From the NCBI GenBank assembly GCA_937995825.1, contig CALKJO010000014.1, positions 1 to 64,000 on the forward strand: a stretch of 64,000 nt of DNA, written 5' to 3'. Below are positions 26,057-33,742 of the stretch, in pieces. Numbering within the stretch: the stretch's first letter is position 1; every line of letters begins with the position of its first letter. Origin of the DNA: an uncultured Anaerolineae bacterium (GTDB taxonomy: Bacteria > Chloroflexota > Anaerolineae > Aggregatilineales > Phototrophicaceae). A program made the translations under genes and the position numbers. The notes beneath the pieces are model-generated. The model was given only the letters and a program-made list of their open reading frames with translations. It was not told the origin of the DNA and ran no database searches.

Positions 26057-26084
26057 ATTATAGCATCGAACAAACATTCTGTAA
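26057..26084 (-). promoter_or_regulatory. ssb promoter with SOS-like box in the spacer
   Basis: On the minus strand TTACAG (26084-26079) and TATAAT (26062-26057) are 16 bp apart. Between them, on the plus strand, is GAACAAACATTC (26068-26079), one base off GAAC-N4-GTTC. The layout repeats that of the lexA promoter, where the box is also between -35 and -10. Confidence 0.65.
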
Positions 26085-26131
26085 TCGGGCAAAACGGGGA
26101 TAAGGCGAATGCGGTCATGTGGGGAAATAGA

Positions 26132-26159
26132 TAACGCCCCACGCAGAAGTGGGGCGTTA
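26132..26159 (-). terminator. Hairpin, probable terminator of the P450/SGNH set
   Basis: TAACGCCCCA (26132-26141) pairs perfectly with TGGGGCGTTA (26150-26159) around an 8-nt loop. On the minus strand it lies 170 bp after the SGNH-like stop and is followed by a modest T-rich stretch (TCTATTTCC). Termination is likely but the T-run is weak. Confidence 0.6.
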
Positions 26160-26178
26160 GTCTGGTTGGGGGCGTATC

Positions 26179-26194
26179 ATTTATTTAAATAAAT
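26179..26194. repeat. 16-bp perfect palindrome
   Basis: ATTTATTTAAATAAAT reads the same on both strands. It is flanked by GGGGC (26168-26172 region) and GCCCC (26204-26208 region), so the block could also form a larger stem. Such an AT-only palindrome stands out in a GC-rich chromosome. Confidence 0.6.
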
Positions 26195-26286
26195 ATCTTT
26201 TAAGCCCCGGTCTCAAATTTAATCTACTTTCACTATAGCCTAATCAAATTCCAATGTCAAAGACATGAAGATGGTCACTGCTCTCC

Positions 26287-26300
26287 TGAAAACGTTTACG
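26287..26300. promoter_or_regulatory. LacI/CcpA-family operator-like dyad
   Basis: TGAAAACGTTTACG matches the catabolite-operator consensus TGWAANCGNTNWCA at 13 of 14 positions and has an AAACGTTT core. No gene starts close by, so its role is unclear. Confidence 0.4.
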
Positions 26301-26329
26301 GTTTCAAGTTCATGCAACCTGCACAATCT

Positions 26330-27454
26330 TCATTGCATTCCCATCGCGTTTGTCTCATCGACCGAAAGCGCTTGCAAAAGCAGCTTCGCCACTGCCTGCT
26401 CTCCCGCCGCGTCGCGGTGGACGGGGCTGTCGGTGAAGCGCGCGCCATCAAGCGCGTCCCATATGTCCAGCAGCCGCCAGCCGCGCCGATCTGACTCGGC
26501 GTGTAACCAGCTCCGATAGGCGTCGTAAGCCCAGATCGGATACCAGGCGTTGTAGCGCAGGGCGCTGTTCGCCCCATCGGCGATGAAGATCGGCTCATTG
26601 ACCAGTAAGAGCGGCACAGTCCCCGCCGCATCGACGCCCGCCGCCAGCACATCGAACGCCAGCGCATCAGGCGTCAGCGTCTCGGCGGTGAAGCCTTTCC
26701 AGATGAGATCGGCGCTCAAGTCATTGCTGCGCGGGGTGTACTCCCCGACCGTGTGATCGATCCCCGTCGCGCCCCAATGCCAGGCGCAGGCTTGCAGCCG
26801 CCACCAGTCCGCCAGCGCGCGCCGCCTCCCGATCAGGGTGCGCTCCCAGAGCGACGGGGCGGTCAGGCTGACGGAGTCGTAATCGAGCGCATACCGGTCG
26901 ATGAGCGCCCGCGCTGCCGCCGGATTGCGCCCCAGAAGCGGCGCGGCAAGCTGCTCAGAGCGCGCCAGCGACTCCAGCGTGATCAGCCAGATGACCGCGT
27001 CCGGCTGATATGTCAGCGCCTGATCGAGAATGAGCAGGTCTTTGAGCGCGGACATGGTGGGATAGCCGAGGTTGTAGGCGCGCACGCTTCGCCCGCCGGC
27101 GCTGATCCCCGCCATATTGATGAAAGCGGCGGTGGTGTCGTCGGGGCGGAGCTGAATCCCCCAGGTGGACGAGTCGCCGATCAGGATCAGGCGAAATTCA
27201 TCGGCGCGTTTGGGCGCGCTGACGGCATGAGCGGCGAACAGCGCCTCCAAGCTGTCCAGCGTGATCTGACAGGCGGCGGCGTTCGTGCCATAGGGCAGGC
27301 GTTCGCGCCCCGGCGCGAGCCAGTTATAGACTGAGGCGCGCCCGATAGTCGGGATGGGATCGAGCAGGATGAAGGCGGCATTGACCAGCGCGAACAGCAG
27401 CGCCGCCTTGAGCAGGACGCGAAGCGCGAAGCCCCAGCTATAGCGCGTCTCCAC
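26330..27454 (-). CDS. Membrane-anchored SGNH-like hydrolase or acyltransferase-like protein
   Basis: This 374-residue protein has one N-terminal membrane helix (about 10-30; VLLKAALLFALVNAAFILL), then an extracytoplasmic domain. Block I of the SGNH family is seen as LILIGDSSTWG (89-99, Ser95), and a late DSPVHRDAAG (342-351) supplies the candidate catalytic His346. The middle includes NLGYPTMSALKDLLIL, reminiscent of the block around the oxyanion Asn. Such proteins (AlgX/DltD-like) modify surface glycans by adding or removing acyl groups. It starts 5 bp after the P450 stop and is probably co-transcribed with it. Confidence 0.75.
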   Translation of the reverse strand: METRYSWGFALRVLLKAALLFALVNAAFILLDPIPTIGRASVYNWLAPGRERLPYGTNAAACQITLDSLEALFAAHAVSAPKRADEFRLILIGDSSTWGIQLRPDDTTAAFINMAGISAGGRSVRAYNLGYPTMSALKDLLILDQALTYQPDAVIWLITLESLARSEQLAAPLLGRNPAAARALIDRYALDYDSVSLTAPSLWERTLIGRRRALADWWRLQACAWHWGATGIDHTVGEYTPRSNDLSADLIWKGFTAETLTPDALAFDVLAAGVDAAGTVPLLLVNEPIFIADGANSALRYNAWYPIWAYDAYRSWLHAESDRRGWRLLDIWDALDGARFTDSPVHRDAAGEQAVAKLLLQALSVDETNAMGMQ

Positions 27455-27459
27455 CCGCC

Positions 27460-28833
27460 CTAGACCGCCATCTCACCCGCCGGCGCAGGCGCAAGCGCGG
27501 GCTGGCGCGGCTCGACGATCATCCTCATGCCGTATTTCGGGCGGATAGTGAACCTGCGCTGCGGCTCGACCACCTGACCGGGCGCGAGCCGCAGCGTCCA
27601 GCGCTGCGCGATGGTCGCCAGCAGCAGCGTCGCCTCCATCATCGCGAAGGCATTGCCGATGCAGATGCGCGGTCCGCCGCCGAAGGGGAAATAGGCATAC
27701 TTAGGGAGGCGCTTTTCGTTCTCCGGCGTGAAGCGCTCCGGATCGAAGCGATCAGGGTCGGGAAAGAAACGGGCGTCACGGTGGAGACCGTAGATATTGA
27801 CGATGATCACCATCCCCGGCTTGAAATCGTAGCCGCCGAGGGTGAAAGGCGCGGTCACTTCGCGGGTGACGGTGAAGGCGGGCGGATACAGCCGCATCGA
27901 CTCCTTCAGCACCATCTCGGTATAGGTCAGGCGCGGCAGATCAGCCAGCGTCGGCGCGCGTCCGGCAAGGACGGCATCAAGCTCGGCGTGGAGCTTCGCT
28001 TCGACTTCGAGATGCTGCGACAGCAGATACCATGTCCAGGTCATCGCGACGGCGGTCGTCTCATGCCCCGCGCCGAACAGCGTCATAGCTTCATCGCGCA
28101 CCTGCTTATCGGTCATGACGCCGCCGTCGTCGGCGTCCTGCGCCATCAGCAGCATCGAGAGCAGGTCGCCCTTATCCTCGCCGGACGTGCGGCGCTCATC
28201 GATGAAGCGCTGAATCAGGCGGTTGAGGCGGTCAACAGCGGCGTAGAAGCGGCGGTTTTTCGACGTCGGAACCCAGCGCGGGAGCGGGACAACTTGATTG
28301 AGCCGCTGATTGATGTCTTCAAGCACGGTGTCGACCGCCTCGCCTGCTTCGTGCGCTTCCGCGTTCACATCGGCATCGAACAGCGTCTTGGCGATGATGC
28401 GCATCGTCAGCGCGTTCATCGCCAGATCGATCTCAACCGTCTCGCCGGCGCGCCAGTCGCGGACGGCGTCCTGGGCATATTCGACCATCGTCTCAGCATA
28501 CGCGCCGATGCGTTTCGTGTGAAAAGCGGGCTGTACCAGCTTGCGCTGGCGTTTCCAGAAGTCACCGTCGCTGGTGAACAAGCCCGCGCCGAGGATGGGA
28601 GCCAGCGCCCGCTTCAGCCCGCGAGTTTTGTGGGTCTTGTCGGCGTGGGTCACCAGCAGTTCATGGACGAGATCAGGATGATTGGTGATGTAGCCGCGAT
28701 ACGGACCGAACATGAAGCTCGCCAGATCGCCGTAGGCGCGCAGTTCCAGCATGAAATTCAGCGAGTCCTTTGAGAATTCCGGGATGTTCCCGACGAGAAA
28801 ATGCCCTTTGGGCGCGGGCGGAACGCGCTGCAT
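27460..28833 (-). CDS. Cytochrome P450
   Basis: This 457-residue protein has all the core P450 motifs: the I-helix AGHETT (in LFGAGHETTAVAM), the K-helix ExxR (LKESMRLYPP) and the heme loop FPFGGGPRICIGNAFA with the Cys thiolate ligand. There is no membrane anchor. The N-terminus PPAPKGHFLVGNIPEF and the overall style resemble bacterial class P450s related to CYP102/CYP110-type fatty-acid or terpene hydroxylases; substrate assignment is not possible. No ferredoxin or reductase is adjacent. An SGNH-like gene follows at 5 bp. Confidence 0.95.
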   Translation of the reverse strand: MQRVPPAPKGHFLVGNIPEFSKDSLNFMLELRAYGDLASFMFGPYRGYITNHPDLVHELLVTHADKTHKTRGLKRALAPILGAGLFTSDGDFWKRQRKLVQPAFHTKRIGAYAETMVEYAQDAVRDWRAGETVEIDLAMNALTMRIIAKTLFDADVNAEAHEAGEAVDTVLEDINQRLNQVVPLPRWVPTSKNRRFYAAVDRLNRLIQRFIDERRTSGEDKGDLLSMLLMAQDADDGGVMTDKQVRDEAMTLFGAGHETTAVAMTWTWYLLSQHLEVEAKLHAELDAVLAGRAPTLADLPRLTYTEMVLKESMRLYPPAFTVTREVTAPFTLGGYDFKPGMVIIVNIYGLHRDARFFPDPDRFDPERFTPENEKRLPKYAYFPFGGGPRICIGNAFAMMEATLLLATIAQRWTLRLAPGQVVEPQRRFTIRPKYGMRMIVEPRQPALAPAPAGEMAV

Positions 28834-29022
28834 GGTGCTTCACTCCGAATTCAAACTTTCCGAATACAGCATACGCCGGTTTTCGCTCCAGCACAAGTTC
28901 GCGCTTTCACAAAGTCGATGGGTGCGCTTCTCATCCTGTATTCATGGTTGTCTCATCCCGACTTTAAGCGGCAGAATTAACCTACAGATAGTTAAGCCAA
29001 GGTGTGTCGTAACGTTTTTACT

Positions 29023-29035
29023 GTAAGCGGCTTAC
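29023..29035. promoter_or_regulatory. Palindromic operator candidate
   Basis: GTAAGC and GCTTAC flank a single G, a perfect 6-1-6 dyad, extended outward by partial symmetry. The 1-nt centre cannot form an RNA loop, so a protein-binding DNA site is more likely than a terminator. It lies between two divergent genes and could control either. Confidence 0.5.
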
Positions 29036-29079
29036 TGTTAGCTTTTTTTAAAGCGGGCATAGCCCTTCCCTCCAGAACT

Positions 29080-29107
29080 GCCTAACGTGTCCCCCCTCAC
29101 GTTGGGC
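29080..29107. other. Hairpin overlapping the upstream part of a promoter
   Basis: GCCTAACGTG (29080-29089) pairs with CACGTTGGGC (29098-29107), ten pairs with one G-T, around TCCCCCCT. It ends 10 bp before a TATAAT, where a -35 would be expected, so it may be an operator rather than a terminator. Confidence 0.45.
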
Positions 29108-29117
29108 GGTTTCGATC

Positions 29118-29123
29118 TATAAT
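29118..29123 (+). promoter_or_regulatory. Consensus -10 TATAAT for the secreted propeller gene
   Basis: TATAAT is 36 bp upstream of the ATG at 29159. There is no clear -35, as the expected region is occupied by the hairpin at 29080-29107. Confidence 0.5.
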
Positions 29124-29158
29124 CATGGCGCTGATCACGCACATCCAGTGACCCACCC

Positions 29159-30232
29159 ATGCCCTTTCACAAAAGCCTGATCGCTCGCCTCTTTATCACA
29201 ATATCCTGCCTGCTGTGCTGCGGCGCTGACACCGTGCGCGCGCAAAATGGCTTGACGCAGGTTTTTCTGACCCGCGACCTCGACGGCGGAATCGACCGGC
29301 TGACCTTTGTCGATCTGATCTCCGGCGAGACGCAGACGCATGACGCGGACGGCGAGCGCTATCTGCTGCTCAACGATGCCGTGCTGTATTTTGACCGTCC
29401 AACGCGGCGGGCGATGCTGGTTGACGCCGATGGGCGGTCTGCGCCGCATCCCTTCATCCAGCCGCGCGCCGCGACGCGCCGCATCGACTGGCTTTTGTCG
29501 CCGGATAGGGCGCGCATCGTCTGGACGACGACCGATGCCGTGTCCACCGGGCTGACCACCACCACCGAGATCGCCAATATCGATGGGACGGGTCGGCGGC
29601 TGATCTTCGCGGATGCGCCGCGCGAAGGGGTTCGCGCTTTCCCGGTCGCGCTCCTTGACAGCCGCCTGATCATGGATTATCAGCCGGATACGCTCGGCGA
29701 TCTGACTCCCTTCCGGCAGTATGCCAGCCTGTTTTCGGTCGATCTGACCACCGGCGACCGCGAGCCGCTGCCAGACGAGCCGGGCTGCTTCTGCGGCGCG
29801 GGCGTCAGCGGGCGCCTTTTCGCGCGCATGGCGCTTGCCAGCGAGCGACCCGGCTATGAAATCCGCCTCATCGATCTGATCACTGGCGCGCGCCAGACGA
29901 TCCCGCCGCCGAGTCTGGACAGCTACACCCAAGGCGGAGACGTGCTGATCGCGCCCGATCAGTCCCGCCTGGTCTACGCGCTGGCGCAGGTGCGCAATTT
30001 CGGCGCGCCGACTCAGACGGTGCAGACGGTGATCATGCTGGTCGATCTGACCACCGGACAGCAGCGCCCGCTGACCGAGCCGCTGGCAGCGCTCATGCGC
30101 CCGCTGATGTGGCTGGACGACGCCATCCTCTTCACCATGCCAGCCGGCGGCGCGACCTGGCGGCTCGATCTGAGCGACGGACGGTTGCACCCGATTGCCT
30201 CCGCCGTCTATCTCGGCACGCTCTCCGGCTAG
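29159..30232 (+). CDS. Secreted TolB/WD40-like propeller protein
   Basis: This 357-residue protein has a signal peptide (LIARLFITISCLLCC, cleavage near VRAQ). Repeating beta units contain VFLTRDLDGGIDRLTFVDL, LLSPDRARIVWTTTD, LFSVDLTTGDREPL, LIDLITGARQTI, IAPDQSRLVYAL and LVDLTTGQQRPL, which is the rhythm of a six-bladed TolB-like propeller. One CFCG pair may form a disulfide or bind metal. No catalytic motif is seen. It is likely extracytoplasmic; the partner is unknown. Confidence 0.75.
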   Translation: MPFHKSLIARLFITISCLLCCGADTVRAQNGLTQVFLTRDLDGGIDRLTFVDLISGETQTHDADGERYLLLNDAVLYFDRPTRRAMLVDADGRSAPHPFIQPRAATRRIDWLLSPDRARIVWTTTDAVSTGLTTTTEIANIDGTGRRLIFADAPREGVRAFPVALLDSRLIMDYQPDTLGDLTPFRQYASLFSVDLTTGDREPLPDEPGCFCGAGVSGRLFARMALASERPGYEIRLIDLITGARQTIPPPSLDSYTQGGDVLIAPDQSRLVYALAQVRNFGAPTQTVQTVIMLVDLTTGQQRPLTEPLAALMRPLMWLDDAILFTMPAGGATWRLDLSDGRLHPIASAVYLGTLSG

Positions 30233-30341
30233 CATGACGAATTTTTTATGAATTCATTAAAATTTATATCCTCCATGCGCTGACGCAGTCAGCGATCACC
30301 GAGAAAGATTTTCCTCTGCGCATCCCGCGTTCAACACAACA

Positions 30342-30359
30342 CGCCGTCCATGCACGGCG
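30342..30359. terminator. Weak hairpin, possible terminator or attenuator
   Basis: CGCCGT (30342-30347) pairs with ACGGCG (30354-30359) around CCATGC, inside a longer imperfect inverted repeat of ACACGCC. No T-run follows, so termination is uncertain. Confidence 0.3.
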
Positions 30360-30488
30360 GCGTGTCCGCATGTTGGCGTTCAGCCCTGGCTTCTTCTGTT
30401 TGAAACGATTACCCTGCCCTAACCCCAGCCTTAATACGCATTCGCATCGATCACCCTATATTATGATGAAACAGGCGCTAAAATCGGG

Positions 30489-30494
30489 TACAAT
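30489..30494 (+). promoter_or_regulatory. Candidate -10 element TACAAT
   Basis: TACAAT is 48 bp upstream of the 30543 start and matches the -10 used by lexA. The -35 is poor. Confidence 0.4.
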
Positions 30495-30542
30495 CATCCT
30501 TTAGCCTGTTTACAAATTTCAGACTTCTTGAAGGCGGCGGCG

Positions 30543-33500
30543 GTGGCGGATTTCCAGTTACAACATTTCTATCACGGACAACTCGTGATCGCGGGGAAAC
30601 CGCAGGGCGAGCTGCAAACGCTGGCGGCATCCGAAGGGATCACGCCGGCGCACATCGCGGACGCGATGCAGGAAGCACGCCTCCCGCCGATGCCCGACCA
30701 CCCGGATGGGGCATGGGGGGTGCTGCGCGGCAAAGTCGCGCCGTTTTATCTGGTGCAGGCGCAGGCGCTCCCCGGCGGGCAGGCGCTGCGGCATGTCATC
30801 CTGATGCCGGTGGACGTGCTGCGCGCGCTCGGCGGCAACCTGACCGCGCTGGGGGCGCTGATCCAGCCGTCGCTGCCCACCTTTGAGCGGACAGGCGAGC
30901 CACTCGCGCTGCTGCCGCTGCCCCAGGCGGGCATCCCGACGACTGACGCCCAAGAACGGGCGATCATCGGGCTGATGAATTACACCCGCGATCGCCCGGA
31001 CGTGATCGAGACGCTCCTAGCGGCGCTGATTCAGGGCGTCCCGATTGTAGTGATCGGCGCGCCCCCAGACCGCAGCCAGCGCGCAGCCTTCATCGAGGGG
31101 CTGCTCACGCTGCTGCCTCCGCCGGCGCGCTTCGGCGTCACCTTCGCAACCCACGCATCAGCTGGGGCGCTGCCGGACGCGCAGATTCGCTTCATCAACG
31201 ACGCGCCGCCGGATCGGGTGGTGGTGTTCGACTGGGAAGCGGCGAAGATATCCGGCGTCCGCGTTCGCGATGAATACGCCCGCTTCATCAAAAGCCAACT
31301 GCGGCTCAGCGTCGGGCTGGTCATTGAGCAGACTGGGGCGCTGGCGGCGGTCGCGTCATGGCGGATGCGCCGTGGGGAAAAGCTGGCGGACGCGCTGCGC
31401 TATGCCTCGCATCGGCGCAAGATCGACCAAGCGCTGATCAACGGACTCGCCGTTGAGACGCCGGAGGTGGCGCGCATTTTAGGCGAAGACCCGACGTTGT
31501 CCGACGAGCTGCGGGGCGTGTATGTCCGGCATCTGATGGTGTTCGCGCTGGCGCTGGAAGAAGTTGTCCATTCCGATCTACTGGCGACGGCGGCGCGCGG
31601 TCAGCCCGATCTGGAGCGGGTGATCCTAGCGCAGATGGAAGAGGCGCTGGCGCAGGGCAAAGCCGACCGCGTGTATAAGCGGCTCTCACGCTGGATGCGG
31701 AATCCGCTCGGCTTCAAAGGGATGTATTGGACTGATCTGCTGCACCGCTCAGCGCTCAGCTTTGCCAACATGCTGGCGCAAGCGGGCGACGCAGAAAAAC
31801 TGCATCTCTTTCTGGAGCAGTTTCGAACCGTTCACAGCGATACGCAGATCGACGCCATCGTCCCGCAGTTGATCCAGATCGCGCTGCCGCTGCGCGCCAA
31901 AAGCCCGAACCTGGCGCTGACGCTCTTCGCCATGGCGGCGCGCTCGCTCTCCAGCGATCACTGGCGGCGCTTCCTGACGATCAAGCAGATCGGTCCCCTG
32001 CCGCGCCCGCTTCAGCAGCTTTTGGCGCAGCTCAACGCTGAGGATAACGACCCCGCGACCGAGGGCTTACTGGCGCGCGTCGTGGCGGGCTTCACCGCCG
32101 AGTGGCGTCCGCTCATGGCGATCCGGCTTGCGGAGGCGGCAGTGTTGGCAGGGCGCTATCACCTGCTGGACAAAACGGCGGTCGAGCAGGTGGCATCGGC
32201 GGCGTTCACCCCATGGGGCGAGACGCGCGCGGAGAGTCTGCGGCTGATCGTGCGAACGCTGTCGGTCGATGAGCTGCTGCTGCGCCTGGGAAGAGAGAGC
32301 GCGTATGCCCTGCTGCAAATCCTGCTGGCGCGCAGCGCGTATGACGAGCTTGCCAACGAGCTGATCCGTCAGCAGCGGCTTTTATACCCGGTCGATAAGC
32401 AGTTGGAATTTGCCGAGATGGTGCGCCAGTTGTTCGCCACCACGCCCTTTCCGCTGGAGTCCGTGTCGTCCGCGCTCAAGACGCTGAGCGCCAGACTGCT
32501 CAAGCCGCTGCCGCTGGCAATGGCTTACTTTGGAGCGCTGGAGCAGTTCAATTTCCCGCCGACGCTGGACGGTGTGGTGGCGGAGCTGGCGGCGCTGGTG
32601 ATCAGCAGCCGGACAATGGTCGAGTCACTCCCGCCTGATCTGCTGCTGCGCCTGCTGGATTACTATGTGCAGGTGCGCGATGGCAGCACCATCGCGCGCA
32701 TCGCCAACTTGATGCCGATGGCGGCGGCGCGGCGCGGCGTCGGCGGCGTGGAGCCGCTGCTGCGGCTGGTGGCGATGCTGGACTGGGAAGAGCATGTCCG
32801 CCAGACAGGGATGGAGGCGCTGCGGCGCTATATCCGGCTGCTGCCGGATGATCAGGCGCGGCAGGCGATCGCTCGGCTCGGCGACGCGCTCGGTCGCGAA
32901 ATCCGCCGCGCGCTGGAGGCGGCGCTGCTGCTGCGGCGGCTCACCGGCGGGGAAGCGATGGCGGACTACGCCTATTCGCTGCACGCGCTGTCGCAGTTCC
33001 TCTATGATACTTGGGTCGCCTATGTCGATAAAAGCCGTCTCCCCTCGATCACCAGCCTGGTGAACGACTTCGACAGCCTGCGCGGCGGCTTGACCAGCGA
33101 AGAGCGGCGCGATCTGTCCAACGCTTTCCTCGACTTTGCGCGCAGCTTGTTCGCGCTCGCCAGTCAGCACCGCAAAGCGCGGGGGACGCGCGACGACAGT
33201 GAAGGGCTGGAAGACCTGCTGCGCGGACGCGGCACGGCGGTCAGCGCGCTCGATGTCTTTCGAGTCATAGGCGGGTACATGGCGCAGGGGCGGCGTTTCA
33301 TCAGCCGCGCTGAGCGCCAAGAACAACCGCACCCGCTCCGAGAACGGGCTGTCCACCTGCTGCTGCGCGAGCTTCAGCAGATGACGCGGCTGATCAAAAC
33401 AGCCTTGAGCGCCTTTCCGAGCAGCGAGCGCGCCGCCATCGATGCCGAGGACATCCGCGCCGAGATCGACAGCCTCTGGAACGAGATCGCCCTGCACGAA

Positions 33501-33713
33501 CGGCGCGCGCTGGTCAAGGATGTCGCCATCGACTGCCAGCGCATCGCCGAACTGACGCTGGCGATCACCGATAAAGCCGATCCGCGTCTCCTGCAGGAGG
33601 ACAGCGCAGCCGGACGGCGCATCGACACGCTGCGCCAGCGCCCGGAGAACACGCTCGAATTTTACCGCTTCGCCCGCGCTTATTTCCGCACCATTTCGCG
33701 GGCTGACCAGTAA
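30543..33713 (+). CDS. Very large helical-repeat protein, possible GTPase-associated GAP1-like
   Basis: This protein of about 1056 residues is taken from GTG 30543 (MADFQLQHFYHGQLVIAG), which has AAGG upstream; a TTG at 30528 would add five residues. The first 300 residues are alpha/beta: GQLVIAGKPQGELQTLAASEG, then LRHVILMPVDVLRALGG, then PPPARFGVTFATHASAG. This wording resembles the N-terminal domain of GTPase-associated protein 1 (GAP1-N) from predicted NTP-dependent conflict and regulatory systems, but I judge it by eye. From about residue 300 the chain is nearly all helical, like an ARM/HEAT solenoid. No nuclease, protease or P-loop is visible. An M42 aminopeptidase follows at 29 bp. No GTPase is adjacent. 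Confidence 0.6.
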   Translation: MADFQLQHFYHGQLVIAGKPQGELQTLAASEGITPAHIADAMQEARLPPMPDHPDGAWGVLRGKVAPFYLVQAQALPGGQALRHVILMPVDVLRALGGNLTALGALIQPSLPTFERTGEPLALLPLPQAGIPTTDAQERAIIGLMNYTRDRPDVIETLLAALIQGVPIVVIGAPPDRSQRAAFIEGLLTLLPPPARFGVTFATHASAGALPDAQIRFINDAPPDRVVVFDWEAAKISGVRVRDEYARFIKSQLRLSVGLVIEQTGALAAVASWRMRRGEKLADALRYASHRRKIDQALINGLAVETPEVARILGEDPTLSDELRGVYVRHLMVFALALEEVVHSDLLATAARGQPDLERVILAQMEEALAQGKADRVYKRLSRWMRNPLGFKGMYWTDLLHRSALSFANMLAQAGDAEKLHLFLEQFRTVHSDTQIDAIVPQLIQIALPLRAKSPNLALTLFAMAARSLSSDHWRRFLTIKQIGPLPRPLQQLLAQLNAEDNDPATEGLLARVVAGFTAEWRPLMAIRLAEAAVLAGRYHLLDKTAVEQVASAAFTPWGETRAESLRLIVRTLSVDELLLRLGRESAYALLQILLARSAYDELANELIRQQRLLYPVDKQLEFAEMVRQLFATTPFPLESVSSALKTLSARLLKPLPLAMAYFGALEQFNFPPTLDGVVAELAALVISSRTMVESLPPDLLLRLLDYYVQVRDGSTIARIANLMPMAAARRGVGGVEPLLRLVAMLDWEEHVRQTGMEALRRYIRLLPDDQARQAIARLGDALGREIRRALEAALLLRRLTGGEAMADYAYSLHALSQFLYDTWVAYVDKSRLPSITSLVNDFDSLRGGLTSEERRDLSNAFLDFARSLFALASQHRKARGTRDDSEGLEDLLRGRGTAVSALDVFRVIGGYMAQGRRFISRAERQEQPHPLRERAVHLLLRELQQMTRLIKTALSAFPSSERAAIDAEDIRAEIDSLWNEIALHERRALVKDVAIDCQRIAELTLAITDKADPRLLQEDSAAGRRIDTLRQRPENTLEFYRFARAYFRTISRADQ

Positions 33714-33742
33714 GACTAACTTGATGCTGAGGAGCCTTTTTC

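Larger units (their letters stand above)
25971..26329. other. AT-rich intergenic region with palindromes, no gene seen
   Basis: This 359-bp gap lies between ssb and the SGNH-like gene, both leftward. It holds the ssb promoter, a strong hairpin (26132-26159), a 16-bp palindrome (26179-26194) and a LacI/CcpA-like dyad (26287-26300). No ORF is credible. Confidence 0.6.
28834..29158. other. Divergent intergenic region between P450 and secreted propeller
   Basis: This 325-bp AT-richer stretch holds a 13-bp palindrome (29023-29035), a T7 run after it, a 10-bp hairpin (29080-29107) and a consensus -10 (29118-29123). No gene was found. Confidence 0.55.
30233..30542. other. Intergenic region with two hairpins and a promoter
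   Basis: This 310-bp region has a 7-bp hairpin CGCTGAC/GTCAGCG (30278-30294), a second hairpin CGCCGT/ACGGCG (30342-30359) and a TACAAT -10 candidate (30489-30494), with TATATTATG upstream at about 30459 as an alternative. No ORF is credible. Confidence 0.5.

Noticed and set aside
26265..26519. 84-codon plus-strand frame over the SGNH-like 3' end
   Set aside because: Most of it is antisense to a real gene and there is no Shine-Dalgarno.
30278..30294. Hairpin CGCTGAC-GCA-GTCAGCG after the secreted propeller gene, considered as a terminator
   Set aside because: The 3-nt loop is tight and no T-run follows on either strand, so I did not call it a terminator.
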